Shown piece by piece: positions 24,548 to 33,668 of a stretch of 36,613 nucleotides of DNA. A model generated the notes under the pieces. The model had not been told where the DNA came from. It did no database searches and saw only the letters and a list, made by a program, of their open reading frames with translations. Made by a program: the position numbers and the translations under genes. Source of the stretch: CAYNYF01 sp964401385. GTDB lineage: Bacteria > Planctomycetota > Phycisphaerae > SM23-33. The first letter of the stretch is position 1, and each line of letters opens with the position of its first letter. The DNA lies in contig CAYNYF010000040.1 of the NCBI GenBank assembly GCA_964401385.1, positions 1-36,613 of the forward strand. The letters run 5' to 3'.

Positions 24548-24633
24548 GACGATCCTCCGTTCCGACGGCCACGGCCGGGGCCCGGCGTCTCCCGGATGGA
24601 TTTGCCCCACGCCCGTCGTGGGCCTTTGCGATG

Positions 24634-24661
24634 ATTCTACCCTGTCTCCGGAGTTTGTCAA
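24634..24661 (-). promoter_or_regulatory. Strong sigma70-type promoter for the GDSL esterase
   Basis: On the minus strand: TTGACA (24661-24656, perfect), a 16-base spacer, TAGAAT (24639-24634, 5 of 6). The predicted transcript start is near 24627, giving an untranslated leader of about 80 bases. The remainder of the 344-base divergent region 24548-24891 shows no gene, and I found no clear plus-strand promoter for the zinc-ribbon gene. Confidence 0.65.
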
Positions 24662-24891
24662 CGCGGTCTTCGCCTCTCACGAGGCCGCGTCCGGCTCCAC
24701 TCCGGCCGGGGTCGACCATAGGAAAGCCACGGCGCGGGCGTAGAGGCCAGGCCTTCAGGCCTGTTTTGGCGCCCCGACCGACCCCGAGGAAGACTGGCGG
24801 GCAAGCAGTCTTTCTGCTATCGTATCTGCGGTGAAGGGCGGGATTGGGCAGCTTCCGCGGGTGTCCTTTCGTCCAATACAGGGGATACGCC

Positions 24892-26493
24892 ATGATTCGC
24901 TACCGCTGTGAGCATTGCGGAACGGAGTTGGAGAGTCCGAAAGCACTGGCTGGCAAGCAGGACAAGTGCCCCGCCTGCGGACGGTCTTGCTCTGTGCCCG
25001 TCCGAAGTGCCCGCCCGTTTCTCAAGGGGCTTCTGCTGGGGGCAGCTCTCGGTGCGATGGTCGCCGGTGGTGCTGCCGTTGGCGCGTATGTCTTGCTTGG
25101 GCAGACACCCCCACGTGAGGCAGCTTCTCGTGCGGTCCATCGCGAGCCGGCGACTCGCCCGCCCATCGCCCGCATGCCCGGCGCTGCCGGAAGACGGGCC
25201 CCCACGGAGAGCATCGAGAAGCTGACAGGCGACGATGTGATAGCCTTTGCACAGCGACACAAGATGAAGGCTTTGGCCAACTGGCCCGACGACGATTTCC
25301 GCACGTGGGAGGGCGGCGACGGCCTCTTCGTCCGCTGCGTTTGGTTTCCCGATTCCGGGAAGCGCATCAAGGAGATCTTTATCTGCCGGAGCCACACGAA
25401 GCATGGTGCGGAAGGACAGACGGGCGTGCTGGCCGCTTGGCGGGAGCTGTGCCCGCACATGGAGGCATCCTTTCGAACCTTGTTCGGCACTTCGAAGGGG
25501 CTTGAATCGGGGCTTCAATGGATTGGGAGTTCACCATACGGCTACGGCGTCGCCCGGAACAACAAGGCATACGTGGATTACATTGGGCCGCAGTCCGGGT
25601 TGGCAAAGGGAAGGGTCAATGCTCTGGCGGCAGCGAACGTCAAGATCAACTGGTACTACGTTTTGAAGAACTCACAGAAGGAGGTCCTGTCCAAGATCAA
25701 GGGGATGGCGCGGGGCAAAGCGCAGCAAGCCATAGGGAAGCAGATGGGCGAGCTTGCTGCTTCCTTCGCGTATCCCAGTACAAGCATATCGGTCAAGCCT
25801 GAGTACTTCACGAAGCACCTGCCCCTCGAGGATGCGGGCTATCCAGCGCTAATCCCGGGGTTCCTGTCGGAGCGATCCCGCACGGCATTCCTCAGGGCAT
25901 CGGCGGGAATCTCGGCAATCGCAAGGGCTGCGCAGAGCAGCATCCAAAAGACCGGGGAGTCAGGCTTCCGTCCATATGACCAGATGCTTGTGGAACTATC
26001 GCGCTACCCTGAATGTGTGTCCGCTGCTTGGGGTCCATACGGTCGTCTGGCAGTTGCTCGGCAGAAGGGTGCCTTTCCACCAAAGCAGCAGGAGCTTCTT
26101 GAACAGATGGCCGTGGAGGGCCTCTATCTTGTGTTCAGTGACAGAGACGGAGGCGAGGCCACCCCCGGAGCCCGTTCCGGTTCCCGGGATATCGGCATCA
26201 CTGACATTGGCCACAAACGCGTCGATTCAAGCTCTGGTCATGTCACGGTGGCATGGAAGGCTGCGATCCACAACCGTTCAGACAGGACAGCAAATTTCAC
26301 TGTGGAGGCGGTGTTCGTTGATGGGGACAGATTCCAGCTGGCCAGGGACTTCCGATATGGCGTTGTTCTGGATTCTGGGCAGAGGCAGACTGTGGGCGGC
26401 ACCGTCATGATGACGTCGAGCGTCTACAAGTCCGTCGTTGATCTTCTTGTGAAGGTCAGCGGGTATCCTGTCGGCCCGGCGCGAGCGCCATAG
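24892..26493 (+). CDS. Zinc-ribbon, single-pass membrane protein of unknown function
   Basis: 533 residues. The N-terminal zinc ribbon is C-x2-C...C-x2-C (Cys6, Cys9, Cys26, Cys29), a motif common at the cytoplasmic N-terminus of planctomycete membrane proteins. A membrane segment (about 41-68) is followed by a low-complexity linker and a large domain (about 110-430) that I do not recognise. The C-terminal part (about 445-525: GHVTVAWKAAIHNRSDRTANFTVEAVFVDG) resembles an FxLYD-type beta-sandwich. The start at 24892 is chosen because the ribbon begins there and GGGGA lies 6 bases upstream. Codon use looks less GC-biased than in neighbouring genes. Confidence 0.75.
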   Translation: MIRYRCEHCGTELESPKALAGKQDKCPACGRSCSVPVRSARPFLKGLLLGAALGAMVAGGAAVGAYVLLGQTPPREAASRAVHREPATRPPIARMPGAAGRRAPTESIEKLTGDDVIAFAQRHKMKALANWPDDDFRTWEGGDGLFVRCVWFPDSGKRIKEIFICRSHTKHGAEGQTGVLAAWRELCPHMEASFRTLFGTSKGLESGLQWIGSSPYGYGVARNNKAYVDYIGPQSGLAKGRVNALAAANVKINWYYVLKNSQKEVLSKIKGMARGKAQQAIGKQMGELAASFAYPSTSISVKPEYFTKHLPLEDAGYPALIPGFLSERSRTAFLRASAGISAIARAAQSSIQKTGESGFRPYDQMLVELSRYPECVSAAWGPYGRLAVARQKGAFPPKQQELLEQMAVEGLYLVFSDRDGGEATPGARSGSRDIGITDIGHKRVDSSSGHVTVAWKAAIHNRSDRTANFTVEAVFVDGDRFQLARDFRYGVVLDSGQRQTVGGTVMMTSSVYKSVVDLLVKVSGYPVGPARAP

Positions 26494-26563
26494 GCAGACA
26501 CCAGAAACCGAAACTCATCGGGCATCCTGCGGAGGCGGGGGTGAACGGCGGGCGGGTGGGGGT

Positions 26564-26591
26564 TTGCAGACGCCCTGCAAGTGTGTACAAT
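26564..26591 (+). promoter_or_regulatory. Sigma70-type promoter for the paralogue cluster
   Basis: TTGCAG (26564-26569), a 16-base spacer, TACAAT (26586-26591, 5 of 6). The transcript start would be near 26598, leaving a leader of about 165 bases before the ATG at 26763. Confidence 0.55.
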
Positions 26592-26708
26592 CCCCGAGTC
26601 GCCGGCGCGGCCGGGCGCAACGGGTCAAGCGGCACATCACGGACGGGCGCGGCCGGCGAGGCGCCCAGAGCGGCGCGTTCCAGAGGCGGAAGACAGGTCT
26701 GCAAATCG

Positions 26709-26732
26709 GCCCGGGCCGGCAGCCGGCCGGGC
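26709..26732 (+). other. GC-rich hairpin in the leader
   Basis: Arms 26709-26720 and 26722-26732 are complementary apart from one bulge. The hairpin lies about 30 bases before the start and just upstream of the AAGGAG ribosome-binding site. A role in translation control is possible but unproven. Confidence 0.3.
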
Positions 26733-26762
26733 ACACCGGGCCAGAGGCGAAGGAGTCTCAAC

Positions 26763-28982
26763 ATGTCCGCAAGGCATGCCCTCGCGTTGTCGTGGGCGCT
26801 GCTGGCGCTGCCGGCGGCGGCCGCGGCCGCCGTTGCCACCACCAGCTACAGCGCCGCCCAGGAAGGCCCCCACCCCCAGGCCGTGCGGATCGCGGAGGCC
26901 GACGGGGGGCAGCTCATCACGGTCAAGCTGGCGGGGCTGGCCAAGGGCGCTCGCATCCACCGCGCCCGCCTGAAGGCGGCCAGGGGCGAGATGAAAGCCC
27001 CCGAGGACCTGCTGGCGGGGATCGAGATCTTCCCCGGCAAGGCGGCGACGGGCAAGCCGCTGGCCCTGGCCGGGCCGGGCTACGACGCCTTCGACGTCAC
27101 CGCGGCCGTCCGCCGGGCTCTCGCGGGCGAAGGCGAGCTGAACCTGCTGGTCAAGACCTTCCCCGCCTGGCTGCCGGAGCGGACGAGACTGGAGGTCACT
27201 TACGATGGCAAGCCGGCCGGCGTGCCCGCGGCCGTGGGCGGCCTGAGCGTCTTCCACCGCGCCGGGGCGACGTTCATCACCTTCAAAGAGGTCGACCCGC
27301 TGGTCACGGCCGAGAAGCTCTCCTGGGCAGACTACAAGAAGGCGCTGGCCGAGGCCAAGGAGCCGGTGACGTATCGCATTTACGCCCACTCCCGCCCGAT
27401 CGACGCCGAGACGATCGCCGAGGCCGAGCTGCTGGGCGAGGTGGGGCCGCTTTCCTGCTGGAACGTCAACGGGCGGAACATGGAGTACCTCATCGGCCAG
27501 GCGATGATCAAGACCGACGAGATGGGCGAGCTGGCCCGGAACTACAACGGCTACATGTACACCTGGGGACCGGATCATCGGCGCATGGACCGCTACCCGC
27601 TGGCGCGGTTCGTGGTCGACGAGAAGGCCGGGCCGCTGCCGCCGGGAACGGGCCTGTACGTCCACCACCCGACGGCCGCCGGCAAGCGATACTACGCGGT
27701 TCTCTCCTGCCGCGGCGGCGTGGAGAACGCGGCGGACTTCGCGGGCGGCAATTCGCTGTCGCGGCCGGTGGACGAGGCGGTCGGCCCCGGCCGGCCGGTG
27801 TGCCAGGGCGACGGGCTGTGGGGGCCGTTCTTCGACTATCCCGGCCGGCGCAGGAACTACGTCCAGTGGTGCGGCCCGCCGCTGTCGCCCCGGCCGAACG
27901 CGTACTTCAACTGGTCGGTGCTGGTGCCACCGGGGCTCAAGGCCAGCGAGAAGGCGCCGGTGGAGCTGTACTTCCACAGCGGAAATTTCTCCTACGCCAA
28001 GCCGCGGCAGAAGTACATCCTCAAGAGCATTCAGATCGCCCCGCACGACTTCCCCTTCAGCGGCTGGTACGGCTTCAACGACGCCTTCGGCACGCTGAAG
28101 AGCTACCGCGCCGGCAAGGTCAGCAACCACACGCAGAAGCGGATCGTCGCCTTCCTCCAGTGGGCGGCCGGCGCGCTGCCCATGGACACCGACCGGATCG
28201 TCCTGTCCGGCAGCGACGGGGCGGCCATGCTCGCGGTGGCCTACCCCGACACGTTCGCGTACGTCCTGGTCAACGGCTTCCGCTCCGACGTGCTGGACAG
28301 GGCCGCGCGCGGGAAGCTCCGGGCCGCCTGGGGCCCGCGGGGCGGCGACGTCGCCGACGAGCACGGCCGCACCGACTGGCAGTGGGCGATGCTGGATCAG
28401 CTCGTGTTGGCCCGGCGCGGGCGCCACCTGCCCCTGTTCGTCTGCCGCGGATATAGCTGGGGGCCGTTCGTCAAGCAGTTCGCCCGCGGCGAGGGCAGGT
28501 TCTACGACGCCATGCGAAAGGCCTCCCAGCCCATCGTCGCCGACTGGACCTGGGCCAGCGGCCAGCTCGTCAAGCCGGACAAGTACACCGGCCTGTGGCG
28601 CGGGCTGGACATCACTCGCCGCACGCCGATGCCGGCCTTCGCCAACTGCTCGCTGGACCGCAACACCGAAGGCGACGGGCAGACCAACCTCCGCTTCGGC
28701 TGGCAGGAAATCAAAGACGAGCCGGACTCCGTGGTCGCGGCCATCACCTGCGGGTCCAGCGCGGCCACGTTCGAGCTGGCGTTCCGGCGGCTGCAAAACT
28801 TCAAGGTCGCCCCCGGCGAGAGGCTCCGCTGGGCCGCGGCCGGCTCGCCGACGCGCTCCGTGCCGAAGCCCGAGCCGCAGAGCGGAACCGTCATCGTGGA
28901 CAAGGACGGACTGTTCCCGATCAACGGCCTCAAGATCGACGTGCGGTCCACGTTGACCGTCAAGGTTACGCGGGGCGAGTGA
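26763..28982 (+). CDS. Large secreted hydrolase-like protein, first paralogue
   Basis: 739 residues. A signal peptide (about 1-22) is followed by a DNRLRE-like beta-sandwich (about 30-150), a region with GTGLYVHHPTAAGKRYYAVLS typical of a fibronectin-like module, and a part resembling an alpha/beta-hydrolase fold (MDTDRIVLSGSDGAAMLAVAYPDTF). In esterases the turn after the strand is G-x-S-x-G; here it reads S-G-S-D-G-A, so the nucleophile is uncertain. The C-terminus is a small beta domain (KVAPGERLRW). AAGGAG lies about 8 bases before the ATG. The gene 50 bases downstream is a divergent paralogue sharing the same order of modules. Confidence 0.75.
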   Translation: MSARHALALSWALLALPAAAAAAVATTSYSAAQEGPHPQAVRIAEADGGQLITVKLAGLAKGARIHRARLKAARGEMKAPEDLLAGIEIFPGKAATGKPLALAGPGYDAFDVTAAVRRALAGEGELNLLVKTFPAWLPERTRLEVTYDGKPAGVPAAVGGLSVFHRAGATFITFKEVDPLVTAEKLSWADYKKALAEAKEPVTYRIYAHSRPIDAETIAEAELLGEVGPLSCWNVNGRNMEYLIGQAMIKTDEMGELARNYNGYMYTWGPDHRRMDRYPLARFVVDEKAGPLPPGTGLYVHHPTAAGKRYYAVLSCRGGVENAADFAGGNSLSRPVDEAVGPGRPVCQGDGLWGPFFDYPGRRRNYVQWCGPPLSPRPNAYFNWSVLVPPGLKASEKAPVELYFHSGNFSYAKPRQKYILKSIQIAPHDFPFSGWYGFNDAFGTLKSYRAGKVSNHTQKRIVAFLQWAAGALPMDTDRIVLSGSDGAAMLAVAYPDTFAYVLVNGFRSDVLDRAARGKLRAAWGPRGGDVADEHGRTDWQWAMLDQLVLARRGRHLPLFVCRGYSWGPFVKQFARGEGRFYDAMRKASQPIVADWTWASGQLVKPDKYTGLWRGLDITRRTPMPAFANCSLDRNTEGDGQTNLRFGWQEIKDEPDSVVAAITCGSSAATFELAFRRLQNFKVAPGERLRWAAAGSPTRSVPKPEPQSGTVIVDKDGLFPINGLKIDVRSTLTVKVTRGE

Positions 28983-29031
28983 GCGTGCGGAAGGCTGAAA
29001 CGTCTGAAGCGTTTCGCGGGAGATTTGCGCG

Positions 29032-31224
29032 ATGAAGATGAAGAGGATACTGCTTGCGGCGGCGGTGTTGGCGATCTCGGCCGGCTGGGCGGCGAAGGCC
29101 CAGGCCGGTCCGGCCATGGTGACCCAGCGCTGGGGCCTCGCCGGCCACGTCCAGCACCCCAGGACGCTGGCGTATGAGATTCTCGGCCAGGCGGGAACGC
29201 TGATGAAGTTCGACCTGTCCGCCCTGCCGAAGGCCGCCAAGGTGTACCGGGCGCGGCTGTTCATGTTCCGGCCGGGGCGGTACGGGTCGGGCTTTGAGAT
29301 CGTCCCGGTCCGGCGGGAAGGCACCGGCGAGCAGGCCGAGCTGAAGCCGGCCGGCCGACCGCTGCCGCTGGCCGGGCCCGCCAACCGATGGTTCGACGCC
29401 ACGGCCGCAGTCGGCAAGGTGGTCCAGTCCGGCCAGGCCGAGCTGCTCCTGCACCTGGCCAAGGCGCCCAAGTTTGACAGGAAGCGGACGTTCCTGGAGA
29501 TCGCCTATCAGGGCGAGCTGGACTCGCCCCCGCCGCAGGTCAGCGGCGTGAAGGCAGTCTACCGGGCCGGGCAGGTTTTCGTAACCTTCAACGAGATAGA
29601 GGATTACGACGAGGGCAAGCCGCAGATCACCTGGGGCGAGCTGTCCCGGCGGTTCCGCGGGGCCAACTACGAAGGGCCGATTCCCGACGACGGCCCGCGC
29701 GAGGTCCGCTACCGCGTGTACGCCCACAGCAAGCCCATCACGCCGGCGAGCATCGGCGCGGCGCAACTGCTCGGCGAGGCGCAGCCGGGCTCGGGCTACA
29801 ACCCGCGCCTGGCCCCCTCGGGCGACTTCCGCAGCCGGCGCCCCAAGGCCGTCGCCCTGCGCCTGGCCGTCGAGGCCGGAAAGCCGCTGCCGCCCGGGAC
29901 CGGCCTGTACGTCCACACCGTCCGCCGCCACGGGGCGTGGCACTACGCCGTCCTGGCCGCGGTCGACGGCGTGGAGAACACGGCCGACATCACGGAGGCC
30001 AACGCGCCCGCCCCGGTCCAGCAGCGCCCGGCGACGCCCGAGCCGGTGCTTCAGCGGGACAAGACCACCAAGGTCCGGGGCGGCACGTATCACGAGCAGT
30101 GGTACTCGTACTGGACGGTGGCGCCGCTTTCCCCCCGGCCGCTGCGATACGACGTGGTCGTGGGCTTCTGCCCCGACACGCTCGCACCCCCCGCCGCCGT
30201 GCACGTCACCCGCGGCCACACCTGGGGCGACGGGCCGGAGATGCCGCGCGCAACGGCCCGCCGCGACATCGTCATGAGCCACAGCGCCGAAGGGCCGTAC
30301 AACGGCTTCTGGACCGGCGTCAACGAGGCCGAGTTCACCCTCTTGGGCCTCGAGCGGGGAAAGTGGCAGCCGTTCGTCCAGCGCCGCCAGGAGGCGCTGA
30401 TTCGCTGGATTCAGGGCAAGTGGGAAGTCGACCCGCAGCGGATCACCTCCGGCATCGGGGCCTGGGGCATGTGGGAGCTCCGCCGCGCCGGGCTGTACGC
30501 GGCCATCAACGGCTGGGGAATGCCCGAGGTCACCAAGGGCTTCCAGTGCTGGAACTGGGCCAACGGCACCTGGGGCCCGCCGGCCGCCTACAAGGGAAAG
30601 CCCGACAAGGAAAACCCGTACGTCCTTCAGGACTACACGAGCTGGGTGCTGAAGAACCCGCGGGTCGAGCTGCCGTACTTCCGCGTCCACATCGGCTGGG
30701 GCATGCACAGCACGGAGATGGGCTGGCCGCCGTGGCCGCGGTTCATCCGGGCCATGATCGACACCAAGCGGGCCTTCTGCATGCACTCGAACGCCGTCAC
30801 GCAGGCGATGCAGCGGGGCATCATCGACATCCGCCGCGATCAGTCGCTGCCGGCATTCGGCAACTGCTCTCTGGACGATAACATCGGCGACGGCGAGCTC
30901 GGCTCCGGGCGGGCCTTCGGCCAGATCAACGGCTACCTGGTGTGGGAGACGGCCACGGTTGTGGACGAGCCGGGCGTGTACGAGATCACCGCCTACCTGT
31001 GGGGCTCGGCCCCGCTGCCGGCCTGCACGGTCGACCTGACACCGCGAAGGTGTCGGAAGTTCAAGGCCAAGCCCGGCGAGGAGTTTCGCTGGACCAGCGT
31101 CTCCCTCGCCGACGGCAAGCAGGCCCAGGCGGGCCTCGCGGCCGCGGACGCCCACGGCCTCGTGACGATCAAGGGCCTCCGCCTGACCAAGGCCACCCAC
31201 CGCATCGCCCTAAGGCGGAAGTGA
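29032..31224 (+). CDS. Large secreted protein, second paralogue
   Basis: 730 residues. A signal peptide (about 1-25) is followed by a DNRLRE-like sandwich (LMKFDLSALPKAAKVYRARLF), a module with GTGLYVHTVRRHGAWHYAVL, then EVDPQRITSGIGAWGMWELRR, which aligns with the strand-turn of an alpha/beta hydrolase but lacks any Ser nucleophile. The C-terminal beta domain contains AKPGEEFRWTSVSL. Shared features with the upstream gene include SLPAFGNCSLDDN (there MPAFANCSLDRN) and the same module order. If an enzyme, it is not a classical serine hydrolase. A copy of its 3' end recurs at 33375-33566. Confidence 0.75.
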   Translation: MKMKRILLAAAVLAISAGWAAKAQAGPAMVTQRWGLAGHVQHPRTLAYEILGQAGTLMKFDLSALPKAAKVYRARLFMFRPGRYGSGFEIVPVRREGTGEQAELKPAGRPLPLAGPANRWFDATAAVGKVVQSGQAELLLHLAKAPKFDRKRTFLEIAYQGELDSPPPQVSGVKAVYRAGQVFVTFNEIEDYDEGKPQITWGELSRRFRGANYEGPIPDDGPREVRYRVYAHSKPITPASIGAAQLLGEAQPGSGYNPRLAPSGDFRSRRPKAVALRLAVEAGKPLPPGTGLYVHTVRRHGAWHYAVLAAVDGVENTADITEANAPAPVQQRPATPEPVLQRDKTTKVRGGTYHEQWYSYWTVAPLSPRPLRYDVVVGFCPDTLAPPAAVHVTRGHTWGDGPEMPRATARRDIVMSHSAEGPYNGFWTGVNEAEFTLLGLERGKWQPFVQRRQEALIRWIQGKWEVDPQRITSGIGAWGMWELRRAGLYAAINGWGMPEVTKGFQCWNWANGTWGPPAAYKGKPDKENPYVLQDYTSWVLKNPRVELPYFRVHIGWGMHSTEMGWPPWPRFIRAMIDTKRAFCMHSNAVTQAMQRGIIDIRRDQSLPAFGNCSLDDNIGDGELGSGRAFGQINGYLVWETATVVDEPGVYEITAYLWGSAPLPACTVDLTPRRCRKFKAKPGEEFRWTSVSLADGKQAQAGLAAADAHGLVTIKGLRLTKATHRIALRRK

Positions 31225-31364
31225 CCCCCGGCCGCGCTAGGCGGCACCAATCGCCGAGCGAGCAGAGCGCCGGGCTTTCGCGTTACCAGTTGGGCCGCCG
31301 CGAGCCCGTGTGGCAGAGAGACAGGCCGCACGATCGCCAGCGGCAAGACCAAAGGAGGCCGAAC

Positions 31365-33374
31365 GTGAGCGCAGGAATGGACTGGCAGTTGATCCAGCAA
31401 TGGGGCGTGTGTGTCTTTGCTTCACTGGCCATCGGCTCGGCGGTCGCCTTCGCCGAGGGCCTGAACGTCTGGGTGGCGGGCGAAGGCGCTCGCATCGACC
31501 CGCTCACGGGCAAGGCCTTCGAGGAAAACCCCGGACTCCTCCCCGGCGGGATCACGGGGGACTACCGCGGCCGCAGCCTCATCTGGGATGCTGCGACGCG
31601 GACGGTCTCCCTGAAAGGCGCGGCCAACGAGGTTCTGGCGTTTCAACTGATCCTCGAGGGCGCGGGCGTCAAGGGCATTACCATCAAGGCCGAGCCGCTC
31701 AAGGGCCCCGACGGGGCAACGATCCCGGCCGGGAACGTGACCTTCTTCCGCGCGTTCTACGTCCACGTCCGGCAGGCCAAGGACAGGAAGCGCGCCCTCT
31801 TTCCGCTGGAGGCGGGATGGTACCCGGACCCGCTGGTGCCGCTGGATACGCCCCGGCTGGGCGCGCCCTTCGCCATCGACGGCGGCAACTTCGGCGGGCA
31901 AAAACCCGAGGGCATTCGGAACCAGACCGTCTGGGTCGATCTGTGGGTCCCTAAGAAAACCGCCAAGGGGACGTACCAGGGCAAGGTGACCGTGCGCTTC
32001 GACGGCGGCAGCGTGGCGCTGAACTTGCAGGTCGAAGTTTTCGGCTTCCAGTTGCCGGATGAGAACCACACCGTCGTGGAGTTCATGTCCTACGGCAGTT
32101 TCGGCGACATGACGCGGCCGCTGCGGGAGGAGATCTTCCGGCTCGCCCACCGGCACCGCGCCAATATCACCAACACGAAGCCCTATGCCGGGTACGAGCC
32201 GGAATTGATGCCCAAGAACGGCCGGTTCGACTGGCGGGGATTCGACGAGTTCTGGGGCCCGGTCATCAGCGGCAAGCTCCACGCCGACGGGCCGCGCGCG
32301 GGCGTGCCCATGACCCACTTCAACCTGCCCTTCGATCCGGTGGTGAACCGCCCGGACAAGGGCGTGGCGCGGAAGGGGCGTGGCTGGCCCATCGCCAACC
32401 CCACCAAGAGCGGCGGCACGGAGGTGGACTTCACCCCCGAATACGTCAAGGACTTCACGCGGCTGCTTCAGGACGCCGACCGGCACTTCGCCTCGACCTA
32501 CCCCAAGACCACGATCGTCGTCTTTCAGGACGCCCTCGACGAGGCTGCCTTCCACTTGGACTCCAAGGAGCTGGCCCTCGCCCAGCTTCGCTCGATCCAG
32601 GGCTACCTGAAGATCTTCCGGCAGGCCGGGCTGAAGCGCACGCTGTACAAGCTGGACATCGGCAGCGGCTTCGCCCGGTGCCGGTACGACCTGGACGGCG
32701 ACGGCAAGGTCGAGGGGCCCAAGGAGGTCGTCGACGCCATGGGCGATTCGGTGGGCCTGTGGAACATCAACGGGCTGTCGATCGACCTGGACGCCCTTCA
32801 GCCGGTGCTGCGGCGCGGGGCGAGGGTGTGGTTCTACAACGGTTTCGAGCCGCGCGTCGGGCCGACGGTCATCGGCACGGAGGCCCTCGGCCCGCGGACC
32901 TGGCCGTGGGTCGTCTGGAACTCCGACGTCCACGGCATGTGCCACTGGCACTTCCTGTGGGGGACGAACCTCACCCCGTGGGTCACCGGCGGCATCGGCC
33001 CCGGGCAGCGGGACAACAAGCACCCCGGCAACGCTATGTTCATCTACCCCGGCCGGGACGTGGGCCTGCCCCAGCGGGCCTTCCCCTCCGTGCGGCTGAA
33101 GGCGATCCGCCGCGGTATGCAGGACTACGAGTACCTGTGGCTGCTGGCGAAGGCCGACGGCCGCAAGGACCGCGCCAAGTACTTCAGCACTCGGGTGGTC
33201 CGCAACAGCCTCGCCCGGCGGGTGGACGTCAAGGACTTCGGCGACGACGTCACCGGGAAACTCTGGCACGGCCCCGTCCGCGGCGATCAGCGACACTGGT
33301 CGCACCACCCGGAGGCGTTCGAGAAGGTCCGGCATCGGATCGGCGAGATCCTCGGCCGCGGCCGGAAGCGTTGA
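31365..33374 (+). CDS. Secreted DUF4091 glycoside-hydrolase-like protein (second copy)
   Basis: 669 residues. A hydrophobic signal segment (about 13-30, ending AFAEG) is followed by a beta domain with KGTYQGKVTVRFDGG, a barrel-like region (VVFQDALDEAAF in the place where the other copy has TPFDEPAKW), and the DUF4091 C-terminal hallmark IRRGMQDYEYLWLL. DEA rather than DEP at the acidic motif is unusual. GTG at 31365 is chosen because AAAGGAGG lies 6 bases upstream; ATG at 31377 is the alternative. It is 140 bases after the second paralogue on the same strand, so it probably acts on the same polymer. Confidence 0.85.
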   Translation: MSAGMDWQLIQQWGVCVFASLAIGSAVAFAEGLNVWVAGEGARIDPLTGKAFEENPGLLPGGITGDYRGRSLIWDAATRTVSLKGAANEVLAFQLILEGAGVKGITIKAEPLKGPDGATIPAGNVTFFRAFYVHVRQAKDRKRALFPLEAGWYPDPLVPLDTPRLGAPFAIDGGNFGGQKPEGIRNQTVWVDLWVPKKTAKGTYQGKVTVRFDGGSVALNLQVEVFGFQLPDENHTVVEFMSYGSFGDMTRPLREEIFRLAHRHRANITNTKPYAGYEPELMPKNGRFDWRGFDEFWGPVISGKLHADGPRAGVPMTHFNLPFDPVVNRPDKGVARKGRGWPIANPTKSGGTEVDFTPEYVKDFTRLLQDADRHFASTYPKTTIVVFQDALDEAAFHLDSKELALAQLRSIQGYLKIFRQAGLKRTLYKLDIGSGFARCRYDLDGDGKVEGPKEVVDAMGDSVGLWNINGLSIDLDALQPVLRRGARVWFYNGFEPRVGPTVIGTEALGPRTWPWVVWNSDVHGMCHWHFLWGTNLTPWVTGGIGPGQRDNKHPGNAMFIYPGRDVGLPQRAFPSVRLKAIRRGMQDYEYLWLLAKADGRKDRAKYFSTRVVRNSLARRVDVKDFGDDVTGKLWHGPVRGDQRHWSHHPEAFEKVRHRIGEILGRGRKR

Positions 33375-33566
33375 GCGTCTGATCCCCCGACACGCTCCGT
33401 GCCCAAGGCCGGCCCCGGCGAGGAGTTTCGCTGGACCAGCATCTCCCTCGACGACGGCAAGCAGGCCCAGGCGGGCCTCGCGGCCGCGGACGCCAACGGC
33501 CTGGTGACGATCGAGGGCCTCCGCCTCGCGAAAACCAAGCACCGCATCACCTTGCGGCGCAAGTGA
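33375..33566 (+). pseudogene. 3' remnant of a third paralogue
   Basis: After the DUF4091 stop at 33372-33374 the same frame continues for 63 sense codons to TGA at 33564. Codons from 33414 encode a 50-residue C-terminus that matches the end of the second paralogue (31072-31224) at 42 of 50 residues, with no gaps (PGEEFRWTSI... against PGEEFRWTSV...). There is no start codon context or signal peptide. It is the leftover end of a duplicated gene, not an independent gene. Confidence 0.85.
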
Positions 33567-33668
33567 CCCGCGCCCGCGGCGGGCGGCGTTCCTCTATTCG
33601 CCAGCTACCGCAGGAGAGTTCCAAATTTCCGCGTTCGGGGTGGCGGGGTAGGAAAACAGAGGGGCACC

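Noticed and set aside
26637..31200. Very long minus-strand open frames opposite the paralogue cluster
   Set aside because: They mirror the third-position GC bias of the real genes, have no signal peptide or motif, and overlap them fully.
31422..33542. A 706-codon minus-strand frame opposite the second DUF4091 gene
   Set aside because: Antisense shadow; the plus-strand gene has a strong Shine-Dalgarno sequence and family motifs.
33372..33566. Stop-codon readthrough joining the DUF4091 protein to the in-frame tail
   Set aside because: The TGA has no evident readthrough context and the tail is clearly a paralogue remnant; the shared frame has a one-in-three chance.
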